DNA of 64,000 nt from Streptomyces sp. NRRL F-5126 (lineage in GTDB: Bacteria > Actinomycetota > Actinomycetes > Streptomycetales > Streptomycetaceae), in the NCBI RefSeq assembly GCF_000721265.1, contig NZ_JOFZ01000002.1:248001-312000 (forward strand). Reading direction: 5' to 3'. Of the stretch, positions 34,269-43,583 are shown in pieces. A program made the translations under genes and the position numbers. Each line of letters starts with the position of its first letter. Position 1 is the first letter of the stretch. The notes under the pieces are model-generated. The model made no database searches. It saw nothing but the letters and a program-made list of their open reading frames with translations, and had not been told where the DNA came from.

Positions 34269-35642
34269 ATGACCCCTCCCGCTCAGCACGCAGGCACCCA
34301 GCCGTCCGACGCCGCCGCCGCACCCGGGGACCTCAACGCCCTCGACGACAAGGTCTGGTCGCGCGGCGTCCGCAGGGCCGACGACGGCGTCGTCACCGCG
34401 GCGGACATCCCCGTCACCCGCATCGCCGAGGAGTTCGGCACGCCCGCATACGTCATGGACGAGGCCGACTTCCGCGCGCGCTGCCGCGCCTGGAAGGACG
34501 CGTTCGGCCCCGGCGCCGACGTCTACTACGCCGGCAAGGCGTTCCTCTCCCGCGCCCTGGTGCGCTGGCTCACCGAGGAGGGGCTGCACCTGGACGTGTG
34601 CTCCGCCGGCGAGCTCGCGACCGCCCTGTCAGGGGGCATGCCGCCCGAGCGCATCGGCTACCACGGCAACAACAAGACGCCCGAAGAGATCGACCGCGCC
34701 GTCCGCGCCGGGGTCGGCCGGATCGTCGTGGACTCCTTCCAGGAGATCGCCCGCGTCGCGCACGCCGCACTCCGCCGGGGCGTGCGGCAGAAGGTGCAGA
34801 TCAGGGTCACCGTCGGGGTGGAGGCGCACACCCACGAGTTCATCGCCACCGCCCACGAGGACCAGAAGTTCGGGTTCTCGCTGGCCGGCGGGCAGGCCGC
34901 CGAGGCGGCGCGGCGGATCCTCGGCCTCGACAGCCTCGAACTCACCGGGGTCCACTCCCACATCGGCTCGCAGATCTTCGACATGGCCGGCTTCGAGGTG
35001 TCCGCGCGCCGCGTGGTCGAACTGCTCGCCGGCATCCGCGACGAGCACGGCGTCGAGCTGCCCGAGATCGACCTCGGCGGCGGCCTCGGCATCGCCTACA
35101 CCCCGGCCGACGACCCCCGCGAGCCGCAGGAGGTCGCCAAGCGCCTGGCGGAGATCGTCACCCACGAGTGCGAGAACTCGGCGCTCGCCACCCCGCGCAT
35201 CTCGGTCGAGCCCGGCCGCGCCATCGTCGGGCCCACCGCGTTCACGCTCTACGAGGTGGGCACCGTCAAGCCGCTCGAAGGCCTGCGCACGTACGTCAGC
35301 GTCGACGGCGGCATGTCCGACAACATCCGCACCGCGCTGTACGACGCCGAGTACAGTGTCTCCCTCGTCTCGCGCCGCTCCGACGCCGAGCCGATGCTCG
35401 TACGGGTCGTCGGCAAGCACTGCGAGAGCGGCGACATCGTCGTGCGCGACGCCTACCTGCCCGGTGACCTCGCCGCGGGCGACCTGATCGCCGTACCGGC
35501 CACCGGCGCGTACTGCCGCTCGCTCGCCAGCAACTACAACCACGCGCTCAAGCCGCCGGTGCTCGCCGTGCGCGACGGCGAGGCGCGGGTCATCGTCCGG
35601 CGCGAGACGGAAGAAGATCTTTTCCGTCTCGACGTCGGTTGA
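34269..35642 (+). CDS. lysA: Diaminopimelate decarboxylase
   Basis: A 457-residue fold-type III PLP enzyme catalysing meso-diaminopimelate to lysine, the last step of lysine synthesis. The PLP lysine is Lys90 ('VYYAGKAFLSRAL'), with 'GVHSHIGSQI' and the active-site Cys region 'VGKHCESGD' all intact. It precedes hom-thrC-thrB, grouping lysine and threonine branches of the aspartate family. A 9-bp dyad lies in its last codons. Confidence 0.97.
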   Translation: MTPPAQHAGTQPSDAAAAPGDLNALDDKVWSRGVRRADDGVVTAADIPVTRIAEEFGTPAYVMDEADFRARCRAWKDAFGPGADVYYAGKAFLSRALVRWLTEEGLHLDVCSAGELATALSGGMPPERIGYHGNNKTPEEIDRAVRAGVGRIVVDSFQEIARVAHAALRRGVRQKVQIRVTVGVEAHTHEFIATAHEDQKFGFSLAGGQAAEAARRILGLDSLELTGVHSHIGSQIFDMAGFEVSARRVVELLAGIRDEHGVELPEIDLGGGLGIAYTPADDPREPQEVAKRLAEIVTHECENSALATPRISVEPGRAIVGPTAFTLYEVGTVKPLEGLRTYVSVDGGMSDNIRTALYDAEYSVSLVSRRSDAEPMLVRVVGKHCESGDIVVRDAYLPGDLAAGDLIAVPATGAYCRSLASNYNHALKPPVLAVRDGEARVIVRRETEEDLFRLDVG

Positions 35643-35753
35643 CGAGACAAACATCTCGGATTCTGGACGGCGGCCGGAAACTTCCGTCCGGTGCGTGAGA
35701 CTGGTGGACATCCCCGCCCCTGACCGCGGGGCACGACGAAAGGCGTAGGTCGG

Positions 35754-37046
35754 ATGATGCGTACGCGTCCGCTGAAGGTGGCGCTGCTTGGCTGCGGCGT
35801 GGTCGGCACAGAGGTGGCCCGCATCATGACGACGCACGCGGACGACCTCGCCGCCAGGATCGGCGCTCCGCTCGAACTCGCCGGCATCGCCGTGCGCCGC
35901 TCCGGCAAGGTGCGCGACGGCATCGACCCCGCCCTCGTCACGACCGACGCGACGGCCCTGGTCAAGCGCGGCGACATCGACGTGGTGGTCGAGGTCATCG
36001 GCGGCATCGAGCCCGCGAGGACGCTCATCACCACCGCTTTCGAGCACGGCGCGTCCGTCGTGTCCGCCAACAAGGCGCTGCTCGCCGAGGACGGCACCAC
36101 GCTGTACGACGCGGCCGGGCGCGGCGGCCGCGACCTCTACTTCGAGGCCGCAGTCGCGGGCGCCATCCCGCTGGTGCGCCCGCTGCGCGAGTCCCTCGCG
36201 GGCGACCGCGTCGACCGGGTGCTCGGCATCGTCAACGGCACCACCAACTTCATCCTCGACCGGATGGACACCGCGGGCTCCGGCTACTCCGAGGCGCTCG
36301 ACGAGGCCACCGCGCTCGGCTACGCGGAGGCCGACCCGACCGCCGACGTGGAGGGGTTCGACGCGGCCGCCAAGGCGGCGATCCTCGCCGGGATCGCCTT
36401 CCACACCCGCGTCCGCCTCGACGACGTCCACCGCGAGGGCATCACCGAGGTCACCTCGGCCGACCTCGCCTCCGCGAAACGCATGGGCTGCACCGTCAAA
36501 CTCCTCGCCATCTGCGAGCGCGCCGCCGACGGCAGGTCCGTCACCGCGCGCGTCCACCCGGCGATGATCCCGCTCAGCCACCCGCTCGCCTCCGTGCGCG
36601 AGGCCTACAACGCCGTCTTCGTCGAGGCCGAGGCCGCCGGGCAGCTGATGTTCTACGGCCCGGGCGCGGGCGGCCCGCCCACCGCGTCCGCCGTGCTCGG
36701 CGACGTCGTCGCCGTGTGCCGCAACCGGCTCGCCGGGGCGACTGGCCCCGGCGAGTCCGCGTACACGAGGCTCCCGGTGAGCCCCATGGGCGACGTGGTC
36801 ACCCGGTACCACATCAGCCTCGACGTCGCCGACAAACCGGGCGTGCTCGCCCAGGTCGCCACGGTCTTCGCCGAGCACGGCGTTTCCATCGATACCGTCC
36901 GCCAGAAGGGCAAGGACGGCGAGGCATCCCTCGTCGTGGTCACACACCGCGCGCACGACGCCGCCCTCTCGGGCACCGTCGAAGCGCTGCGCGGACTCGA
37001 CACCGTGCGCGGTGTCGCCAGCATCATGCGTGTTGAAGGGGAGTAG
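35754..37046 (+). CDS. hom: Homoserine dehydrogenase
   Basis: A 430-residue enzyme reducing aspartate semialdehyde to homoserine. It has an N-terminal dinucleotide fold ('VALLGCGVVGTEVA'), the catalytic segment 'GIVNGTTNFILDRM', and a C-terminal ACT domain ('ISLDVADKPGVLAQVATVFAEH', about residues 350-430) for threonine feedback. ATG 35754 is followed at once by a second ATG. It is 7 bp from thrC, so co-transcription is likely. Confidence 0.97.
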   Translation: MMRTRPLKVALLGCGVVGTEVARIMTTHADDLAARIGAPLELAGIAVRRSGKVRDGIDPALVTTDATALVKRGDIDVVVEVIGGIEPARTLITTAFEHGASVVSANKALLAEDGTTLYDAAGRGGRDLYFEAAVAGAIPLVRPLRESLAGDRVDRVLGIVNGTTNFILDRMDTAGSGYSEALDEATALGYAEADPTADVEGFDAAAKAAILAGIAFHTRVRLDDVHREGITEVTSADLASAKRMGCTVKLLAICERAADGRSVTARVHPAMIPLSHPLASVREAYNAVFVEAEAAGQLMFYGPGAGGPPTASAVLGDVVAVCRNRLAGATGPGESAYTRLPVSPMGDVVTRYHISLDVADKPGVLAQVATVFAEHGVSIDTVRQKGKDGEASLVVVTHRAHDAALSGTVEALRGLDTVRGVASIMRVEGE

Positions 37047-37052
37047 GGACCC

Positions 37053-38144
37053 ATGACCATCGCAGTCGACCGAGGCCCCGCACAGGGCACCCACCAGTGG
37101 CGCGGCGTCATCGAGGAGTACCGCGACCGGCTCCCCGTCGAGGACGGCGCCGAGGTCGTCACCCTCAGGGAGGGCGGCACGCCGCTCGTCCCCGCACAGG
37201 TCCTGTCCGAGCTGACCGGCTGCGAGGTGCACCTCAAGGTCGAGGGCGCCAACCCCACCGGCTCCTTCAAGGACCGCGGGATGACCATGGCCATCACCCG
37301 CGCCAAGGGCGAGGGCGCGCAGGCCGTCATCTGCGCCTCCACCGGCAACACGTCCGCCTCGGCCGCCGCCTACGCCGTACGGGCCGGCATGGTCTGCGCC
37401 GTCCTCGTGCCGCAGGGCAAGATCGCCCTCGGCAAGATGGGCCAGGCGCTCGTGCACGGCGCGCGCATCCTCCAGGTCGACGGCAACTTCGACGACTGCC
37501 TCACGCTGGCGCGCTCGCTCGCCGACAACTACCCCGTATCCCTGGTCAATTCGGTCAACCCGGCCAGGATCGAGGGGCAGAAGACGGCGGCCTTCGAGAT
37601 CGTCGACGCGCTCGGCGACGCCCCCGACCTGCACGTCCTGCCCGTGGGGAACGCCGGCAACATCACCGCGTACTGGAAGGGGTACAAGGAGTACGCCGCG
37701 GACGGCCCCGCAGCCCGCACCCCGCGCATGTGGGGCTTCCAGGCGTCCGGGTCCGCGCCGATCGTGCGCGGCGAGGTCGTCAAGGAGCCGCACACCGTGG
37801 CCACCGCCATCCGCATCGGCAACCCGGCGTCCTGGCAGTTCGCGCTGGACGCGCGCGACGAGTCGGGCGGCGCCATCGACGAGGTGACCGACCGCCAGAT
37901 CCTGCGCGCATACCGGCTGCTGGCGGCCCAGGAGGGCGTCTTCGTCGAGCCCGCCTCCGCCGCGTCCGTCGCCGGCCTGCTGAAGGCGACCGAGGAGGGA
38001 CGGGTCGATCGGGGGCAGCGGATCGTCTGTACCGTCACGGGCAACGGCCTCAAGGACCCCGACTGGGCCGTCCAGGGGGCGCCGCAGCCCGTCACCGTAC
38101 CCGTCGACGCCGCAGCCGCAGCGGACCAACTCGGCCTGGCCTGA
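37053..38144 (+). CDS. thrC: Threonine synthase
   Basis: A 363-residue fold-type II PLP enzyme converting O-phosphohomoserine to threonine. The PLP lysine is Lys73 in '[11 protein letters not shown]', followed by '[17 protein letters not shown]' and the phosphate loop '[11 protein letters not shown]'. It is the compact biosynthetic form without an N-terminal zinc-ribbon cap. GGGGAG lies 9 nt upstream. It differs clearly from the second threonine-synthase-like gene at 9427. Confidence 0.97.
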   Translation: MTIAVDRGPAQGTHQWRGVIEEYRDRLPVEDGAEVVTLREGGTPLVPAQVLSELTGCEVHLKVEGANPTGSFKDRGMTMAITRAKGEGAQAVICASTGNTSASAAAYAVRAGMVCAVLVPQGKIALGKMGQALVHGARILQVDGNFDDCLTLARSLADNYPVSLVNSVNPARIEGQKTAAFEIVDALGDAPDLHVLPVGNAGNITAYWKGYKEYAADGPAARTPRMWGFQASGSAPIVRGEVVKEPHTVATAIRIGNPASWQFALDARDESGGAIDEVTDRQILRAYRLLAAQEGVFVEPASAASVAGLLKATEEGRVDRGQRIVCTVTGNGLKDPDWAVQGAPQPVTVPVDAAAAADQLGLA

Positions 38145-38309
38145 GGGCCGCCGCCGCGGCGCGGGCGCACGGTGCCGCCTGCGACACGCACCGTGCGCCT
38201 CCTGTGCGCCCTGTGTCGCGGCGCATCCTTCCTTGGGTAGGGTGGGAGGACCCACCCCGCCGCACACGCCGCGGTGTTGCCGCGCGCGCGGCGGCCGTTT
38301 TGAGCGGGT

Positions 38310-38338
38310 GTGCTTCCGCGCGCCACACGCGGAAGCAC
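38310..38338 (+). promoter_or_regulatory. Stem-loop in thrC-thrB intergenic region
   Basis: A perfect 11-bp stem, GTGCTTCCGCG with CGCGGAAGCAC, around a 7-nt loop. It lies 166 bp past thrC and 58 bp before thrB, so it may end thrC transcripts or act as an attenuator for thrB. No T-run follows. Confidence 0.5.
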
Positions 38339-38342
38339 GAAG

Positions 38343-38379
38343 CCGATCCCCGCAGGTACAACCGATCCCGCAGGTACAA
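38343..38379 (+). repeat. Tandem 18/19-bp repeat before thrB
   Basis: CCGATCCCCGCAGGTACAA (38343-38361) is followed directly by CCGATCCCGCAGGTACAAG (from 38362), differing by one C. The second copy abuts the thrB ribosome site AAGGAGAG. Confidence 0.6.
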
Positions 38380-38396
38380 GGAGAGTCGTCCAACCG

Positions 38397-39314
38397 ATGG
38401 CCGGTCCCGCCTTCCGCGCCGCCGCCGTACGGGTGCGCACCCCCGCCACCAGCGCCAACCTCGGCCCGGGCTTCGATGCCTTCGGCCTCTCGCTGGGGCT
38501 CTACGACGACGTCGTCGTGCGCGTCGCCGACACGGGACTGCACATCGACATCGCGGGGGAGGGCGCCTCGTCATTGCCGCGCGATGAGAGCCACCTGCTG
38601 GTGAGCGCGCTGCGCACCGCGTTCGACCTGCTGGGCGGGCAGCCCAGGGGACTTGAGGTCGTCTGCGCCAACCGCATCCCGCACGGGCGGGGCCTCGGCT
38701 CGTCCTCCGCCGCCATCTGCGCGGGCATCGTCGCGGCCCGCGCGGTGACGATAGGCGGCGACGCCAGGCTCGACGACACGGCCCTGCTCGAACTCGCCAC
38801 CGAGATCGAGGGCCACCCGGACAACGTCGCGGCCTGCCTGCTCGGCGGGTTCACACTCGCCTGGACGGAGAACGGGGCCGCGCGCGCCATCCGGATGGAC
38901 CCGGCGCCGTCCGTCGTCCCCGTGGTGTTCGTGCCCGACGCGCCGGTGCTCACCCGGACCGCGCGCGGCCTGCTGCCGCGCACGGTCCCCCATGTGGACG
39001 CGGCGGCCAACGCGGGCCGTGCGGCGCTGCTGGTCGAGGCGCTGACGCGCCGTCCGCAGCTGCTGCTGCCCGCCACGGAGGACCGCATCCACCAGGAGTA
39101 CAGGCAGCCCGCGATGGAGCAGAGCCTGGTACTCGTCGACAGGCTGCGCGGGGACGGCGTCCCCGCGATGATCTCCGGCGCGGGGCCCACGGTCATCGCG
39201 CTGGTCGAGGACGATGCGGCCGACAAGGTCGCACGGCTGGCGGGCGAGGGGTGGGCCGCGAACCGGCTCTCCCTCGACGCGGCGGGCGCGAGCGTCCTGC
39301 CGCTCGGGTCCTAG
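38397..39314 (+). CDS. thrB: Homoserine kinase
   Basis: A 305-residue GHMP kinase phosphorylating homoserine. It has the N-terminal 'PATSANLGPGFDAFG' motif, the ATP-binding glycine/serine loop 'PHGRGLGSSSAA' (residues ~98-109) and the C-terminal 'MISGAGPTVIAL' motif. ATG 38397 has AAGGAGAG upstream; the frame opens earlier at 38310. It completes hom-thrC-thrB. Confidence 0.96.
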   Translation: MAGPAFRAAAVRVRTPATSANLGPGFDAFGLSLGLYDDVVVRVADTGLHIDIAGEGASSLPRDESHLLVSALRTAFDLLGGQPRGLEVVCANRIPHGRGLGSSSAAICAGIVAARAVTIGGDARLDDTALLELATEIEGHPDNVAACLLGGFTLAWTENGAARAIRMDPAPSVVPVVFVPDAPVLTRTARGLLPRTVPHVDAAANAGRAALLVEALTRRPQLLLPATEDRIHQEYRQPAMEQSLVLVDRLRGDGVPAMISGAGPTVIALVEDDAADKVARLAGEGWAANRLSLDAAGASVLPLGS

Positions 39315-39717
39315 CAGGCCCGGTATTGCGGGATCGCGATTGCCGGTGAGTGAGAGGGGGAATGTTTGTTGGTGCCGGTAGTGTTAACCTCAATACAGCA
39401 CCCGGAGCCGGTTACGGCTCGGTGCTTTGCGTCCCCAGTCGGGACCACCCGTTCATCCGGGAGCCTCCTCAACTGCCTGAGCAGCCTGCCTGAGCAGTTT
39501 TGAGCACGCACCGGAGCCGGCACGACCTTCCGCGCTCATCCCCGCAGTGGGGCGAGCAGGGAGCCTCGGGCCGGGACCCATGGCACGCACGCAAGTTTCT
39601 CCGCCGTACCCGGCGGGACCACCGTCCCGACACGGTCAACAAGCCAGGACCGTTGTCGGACAGCACAACCGGTCGCCGAGCCAGAAGGCCGACGTCCGCT
39701 CCAGGGAAGGACCCTTC
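39315..39717 (+). promoter_or_regulatory. Long 5' leader region of rho
   Basis: 403 bp without a gene. AT-richer sequence near 39360-39395 is the likely promoter zone. A stem-loop at 39397-39426 pairs AGCACC with GGTGCT and GAGCCG with CGGCTC around a GTTA loop and is followed by TTT. Rho genes are commonly autoregulated through their leader; the hairpin is a candidate for that here. Confidence 0.45.
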
Positions 39718-41802
39718 GTGAGCGACACCACCGATCTGATGGGCGTGTCTGCCGACGACAACGTCGACACGACCGCGCCCGCCGCAGGTGCTGCCTCTGG
39801 CACCACCGCACGGCGCCGCCGCTCCGGCACCGGCCTCGACGGCATGGTCCTGGCCGAGTTGCAGCAGGTCGCGTCCGGCCTCGGGATCAGGGGCACCGCG
39901 CGGATGCGCAAGAGCCAGCTGATCGAGGTCATCAAGGAGGCGCAGGCCGGCGGCGGAGCTCCGGCGGCCAAGGCCGCGGACGCGGGCGCCGAGACGAAGC
40001 CGAAGCGCCGCGCCACGTCCCGTACCCGTACGGGCGAGTCCGACGGCGCCGCGGCGGCCGACGCGGCGCAGCAGCAGATCGACATCCCCGGCCAGCCGGC
40101 GAGCGACGAGCAGCCCGCGGGCGGCGAGCGCCGCAGGCGCAGGGCCACGGCCCCGGCGGGCGCCCCCGAGCAGGGCCAGGACGGCAAGGCGGAGCCGCAG
40201 GGCGACGCCAAGGCCGAGGCCGCCGTGCAGGCGCCCGAGCAGGACGGCAAGCAGCAGGGCCGCGGCGAGCGCCACGAGCGCGGACAGGGCGGCCAGCAGG
40301 ACCGGCAGGCCGGCGGCGACGGTCGCCAGGACCGCCAGGGCGGCCAGGACCGGCAGGGCCGCGGCGAGCGCCAGGAGCGCGGCCAGGGCGGCCGTGACGG
40401 CCAGCAGGACAACCGCCAGGGCGGCGACGGCCGGCAGGACCGCGGCGACCGCAGGGACGGCCGCCAGGGCCGCAGGGGCAAGGGTGGCGACGACCAGGGC
40501 GGCGGCGGCCAGCAGGGCCGCAGGGACCGCCAGGGCGGCGGTCAGGACGACTTCGACGAGGACGGCGGCGGCCGCCGCGGCAGGCGCGGGCGCTACCGCG
40601 ACCGCCGCGGGCGCAGGGGCCGCGACGACTTCGCGAGCGAGCCGCAGGTCGCCGAGGACGACGTCCTGATCCCCGTCGCGGGCATCCTCGACATCCTCGA
40701 CAACTACGCGTTCATCAGGACCTCCGGCTACCTGCCCGGCCCCAACGACGTGTACGTCTCGCTGGCGCAGGTCCGCAAGAACGGCCTGCGCAAGGGCGAC
40801 CACGTCACCGGCGCCGTGCGGCAGCCGAAGGAGGGCGAGCGCCGCGAGAAGTTCAACGCGCTGGTCCGCCTCGACTCCGTCAACGGCATGGCGCCCGAGT
40901 CGGGCCGCGGCCGCTCCGAGTTCCAGAAGCTGACGCCGCTGTACCCGCAGGACAGGCTCCGCCTGGAGAGCGACCCCGGCGTGCTGACGACGCGGATCAT
41001 CGACCTCGTCGCCCCGATCGGCAAGGGCCAGCGAGGCCTGATCGTCGCCCCGCCGAAGACCGGCAAGACGATGATCCTTCAGGCCATCGCCAACGCCATC
41101 ACGGTGAACAGCCCCGAGTGCCACCTGATGGTCGTCCTCGTGGACGAGCGTCCCGAAGAGGTCACCGACATGCAGCGGTCGGTCAAGGGCGAGGTCATCT
41201 CCTCGACCTTCGACCGTCCCGCGGAGGACCACACCACGGTCGCGGAGCTCGCCATCGAGCGCGCCAAGCGCCTCGTGGAGCTCGGCCACGACGTGGTCGT
41301 GCTGCTGGACTCCATCACCCGCCTGGGCCGCGCCTACAACCTGGCGGCGCCCGCCTCGGGCCGCATCCTGTCCGGTGGTGTCGACTCGACGGCGCTCTAC
41401 CCGCCGAAGCGCTTCTTCGGCGCAGCGCGCAACATCGAGGACGGCGGCTCGCTGACGATCCTCGCGACCGCGCTGGTGGAGACGGGCTCCCGGATGGACG
41501 AGGTCATCTTCGAGGAGTTCAAGGGCACCGGCAACATGGAGCTCAGGCTCGACCGCAAGCTCTCCGACAAGCGCATCTTCCCGGCGGTGGACGTCGACGC
41601 GTCCAGCACCCGCAAGGAGGAGATCCTGCTCAGCTCGGACGAGCTGTCCATCGTCTGGAAGCTCCGCAGGGTGCTGCACGCGCTCGACCAGCAGCAGGCC
41701 ATCGAGCTGCTGCTGGACAAGATGAAGCAGACGAAGTCGAACGCGGAGTTCCTGCTGCAGATCCAGAAGACCACCCCGATGCCGGGCAACGGCAACGACT
41801 GA
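39718..41802 (+). CDS. rho: Transcription termination factor Rho
   Basis: A 694-residue Rho hexameric RNA-dependent ATPase. The N-terminal Rho_N helical domain ('[28 protein letters not shown]') is followed by about 230 residues rich in Arg, Gly, Gln and Asp (residues ~85-315). The conserved core follows: '[21 protein letters not shown]' RNA-binding fold, Walker A 'VAPPKTGKT' near residue 443, and the '[13 protein letters not shown]' region. The insertion is typical of actinobacterial Rho. GTG 39718 is chosen for GGGAAGG upstream; the frame extends to 39547. Confidence 0.95.
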   Translation: MSDTTDLMGVSADDNVDTTAPAAGAASGTTARRRRSGTGLDGMVLAELQQVASGLGIRGTARMRKSQLIEVIKEAQAGGGAPAAKAADAGAETKPKRRATSRTRTGESDGAAAADAAQQQIDIPGQPASDEQPAGGERRRRRATAPAGAPEQGQDGKAEPQGDAKAEAAVQAPEQDGKQQGRGERHERGQGGQQDRQAGGDGRQDRQGGQDRQGRGERQERGQGGRDGQQDNRQGGDGRQDRGDRRDGRQGRRGKGGDDQGGGGQQGRRDRQGGGQDDFDEDGGGRRGRRGRYRDRRGRRGRDDFASEPQVAEDDVLIPVAGILDILDNYAFIRTSGYLPGPNDVYVSLAQVRKNGLRKGDHVTGAVRQPKEGERREKFNALVRLDSVNGMAPESGRGRSEFQKLTPLYPQDRLRLESDPGVLTTRIIDLVAPIGKGQRGLIVAPPKTGKTMILQAIANAITVNSPECHLMVVLVDERPEEVTDMQRSVKGEVISSTFDRPAEDHTTVAELAIERAKRLVELGHDVVVLLDSITRLGRAYNLAAPASGRILSGGVDSTALYPPKRFFGAARNIEDGGSLTILATALVETGSRMDEVIFEEFKGTGNMELRLDRKLSDKRIFPAVDVDASSTRKEEILLSSDELSIVWKLRRVLHALDQQQAIELLLDKMKQTKSNAEFLLQIQKTTPMPGNGND

Positions 41803-41820
41803 CGGGCAGGTCGCAGAGCA

Positions 41821-41881
41821 CACAAAGGTGCCCCCTCGCGCTTCCGCAGGCGCGAGGGGGCACCTTTGTGCGACCCTTTTG
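41821..41881 (+). terminator. Strong intrinsic terminator after rho
   Basis: A perfect 21-bp stem (41821-41841 with 41850-41870), an 8-nt loop and a CCCTTTT tail. It is the longest perfect stem in the window and nearly palindromic enough to work on both strands. Confidence 0.85.
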
Positions 41882-41990
41882 TGAGCTGGATCTCGACAAC
41901 GGCACAGGAGGACCACGCGGCAACAGGAGGCGTGCCGGGCCCCGGGCCACGGCAGGGGCGGCACGACCGGGCCGACAGCCGAGGGAGACC

Positions 41991-43049
41991 ATGACCGCCG
42001 ACCGGAGCAGCCGTCGCCGCACGCTCAAGGGCGTCATCTGGACTCTCGTCGTGCTGGTCGCCGTCATCCTGGGCGGTCTCGGGTACCTGTACGCCCGCCT
42101 GAACGGCAACCTCAGCGGCATCAACATCAACGCCCAGCTCGGCGACCACCGGCCGCGCAACGTCGACAACGGCTCCGAGGACATCCTCGTACTCGGCTCC
42201 GACTCGCGGGCCGGGGCGAACGCCAAGTACGGCAAGGCCTCGGGTGCCCGCTCCGACACGGCGATGGTGGTGCACGTCTACCACGGCCACAAGAAGGCCG
42301 CCGTCGTGTCCATACCGCGCGACACCCTCGTCCACCGGCCCGCCTGCAAGGCGAAGAAGGGTGGCACGGCGCCGGCCGAGCCGTCCGCCATGTTCAACAG
42401 CGCATACGAGGTCGGCGGGCCCGCGTGCGCCGTCAAGACCGTCGAGCAGATGACGGGCATCCGGATGGACCACTACATCGAGGTCGACTTCACCGGCTTC
42501 AAGAAGCTGATCAACCAGCTCGGCGGCGTCAAGGTCACGACGACGAAGGCCATCCACGACAAGGACAGCCACCTCAGCCTGGGCCCAGGCACCCACACCC
42601 TCGACGGTGAGCAGGCGCTCGGCCTCGTGCGCACCAGGCACGCGGTCGGCAACGGCAGCGACCTCGGGCGCATCGAGCTCCAGCAGGCGTTCATGAAGGC
42701 GCTCATCCGCCAGGTCAGGGGCGTCGGCCTGTTCAGCGACCCGAAGAAGCTCTTCGACCTGGCCGACACCGCGACGAAGTCCATCACCCCCGACTCGCAG
42801 CTCGACTCCGTCAACGAGCTGATCGGGTTCGCCGGGGGACTGCAGGACCTGTCCGCCAAGAACGTGACAATGATCACTCTGCCGGTGAAGTACGACCCGG
42901 CCGACCCCAACCGCGTGGTGCCGCTACGGCCCGGCGCGGACACCGTGTGGAAGGCGCTGCGCGCCGACCGGCCCATCCCGCACTCGGCCACCAAGGACTC
43001 CGCCGGCGACACGGGCGACGCGAACGGCATCGTCAAGAGCGCGCCCTGA
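41991..43049 (+). CDS. LytR-CpsA-Psr (LCP) family protein
   Basis: A 352-residue membrane-anchored LCP protein. A basic N-terminus, a single membrane segment (residues ~14-36) and an extracellular LCP domain with conserved 'ILVLGSDSRAG', 'SDTAMVVHV', 'SIPRDTLV' and 'LGLVRTRHAVGNGSDLGRIELQQ' arginines. LCP enzymes transfer undecaprenyl-linked glycopolymers such as teichoic acids to peptidoglycan. The WecA-like enzyme nearby could make the linkage-unit lipid. ATG 41991 has GAGGGAG upstream. Confidence 0.9.
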   Translation: MTADRSSRRRTLKGVIWTLVVLVAVILGGLGYLYARLNGNLSGININAQLGDHRPRNVDNGSEDILVLGSDSRAGANAKYGKASGARSDTAMVVHVYHGHKKAAVVSIPRDTLVHRPACKAKKGGTAPAEPSAMFNSAYEVGGPACAVKTVEQMTGIRMDHYIEVDFTGFKKLINQLGGVKVTTTKAIHDKDSHLSLGPGTHTLDGEQALGLVRTRHAVGNGSDLGRIELQQAFMKALIRQVRGVGLFSDPKKLFDLADTATKSITPDSQLDSVNELIGFAGGLQDLSAKNVTMITLPVKYDPADPNRVVPLRPGADTVWKALRADRPIPHSATKDSAGDTGDANGIVKSAP

Positions 43050-43211
43050 GCCCTCCCGCGAAGGCCCGGTCGGAATGCCGGGAACAAGGAGTGCAGGACT
43101 CCGGTTTTGGGAGATGCGGACAGTGCTGGCAGACTGGGCCGCCGGTCCCGGTTCACGTACGCGCAGTCAGCGCGTGCGACCCGGCACCCTCCCCAGAACT
43201 AGGAGAAACCC

Positions 43212-43451
43212 TTGAAGCGCGACATCCACCCCGCGTACGTCGAGACCCAGGTCAGCTGCACCTGCGGCGCGTCGTTCACCACCCGCAGCACCATCGAGTC
43301 CGGCACGATCCGCGCCGACCTGTGCTCCGAGTGCCACCCGTTCTACACGGGCAAGCAGAAGATCCTCGACACCGGTGGCCGCGTGGCCCGCTTCGAGGCC
43401 CGCTTCGGCAAGGGCGCCGCGTCCGGCAAGGCCGGTTCCGCCAAGAAGTAG
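43212..43451 (+). CDS. rpmE: 50S ribosomal protein L31 (zinc-binding form)
   Basis: 79 residues with the C+ zinc ribbon: Cys16-x-Cys18 and Cys38-x2-Cys41. The zinc-containing paralogue is normally made when zinc is sufficient. The start codon is TTG 43212 with AGGAGA 6 nt upstream, matching the conserved N-terminus MKRDIHP. It sits directly before prfA, a conserved actinobacterial order. Confidence 0.96.
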   Translation: MKRDIHPAYVETQVSCTCGASFTTRSTIESGTIRADLCSECHPFYTGKQKILDTGGRVARFEARFGKGAASGKAGSAKK

Positions 43452-43461
43452 CGAGCACCAC

Positions 43462-43508
43462 GCGCCGGCGCTCGGTGCCCCGCCAAGGGGCGCCGGGGCC
43501 GGCGCTTT
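43462..43508 (+). terminator. Terminator/attenuator hairpin between rpmE and prfA
   Basis: Nested stems: GCGCCGGC (43462-43469) with GCCGGCGC (43498-43505), and CGGTGCCCC (43473-43481) with GGGGCGCCG (43487-43495, one wobble), followed by TTT. It begins 11 nt after the rpmE stop. Confidence 0.65.
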
Positions 43509-43583
43509 GCCGTCCCGGGCAGCCCGCCCGGCACCCCACCCATCCGGCTCCCGCTCCACTTCACCCCCCTTCAGGAGACCCCG

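Noticed and set aside
34629..38543. A 1304-codon open frame on the minus strand opposite lysA-hom-thrC-thrB
   Set aside because: It is antisense to four well-conserved genes, its composition is that of a mirror frame in high-GC DNA, and it has no recognisable domain.
39469..41964. An 831-codon minus-strand frame opposite rho
   Set aside because: Low-complexity Ala/Leu/Val sequence that mirrors the RG-rich insertion of Rho; an artefact of codon bias.
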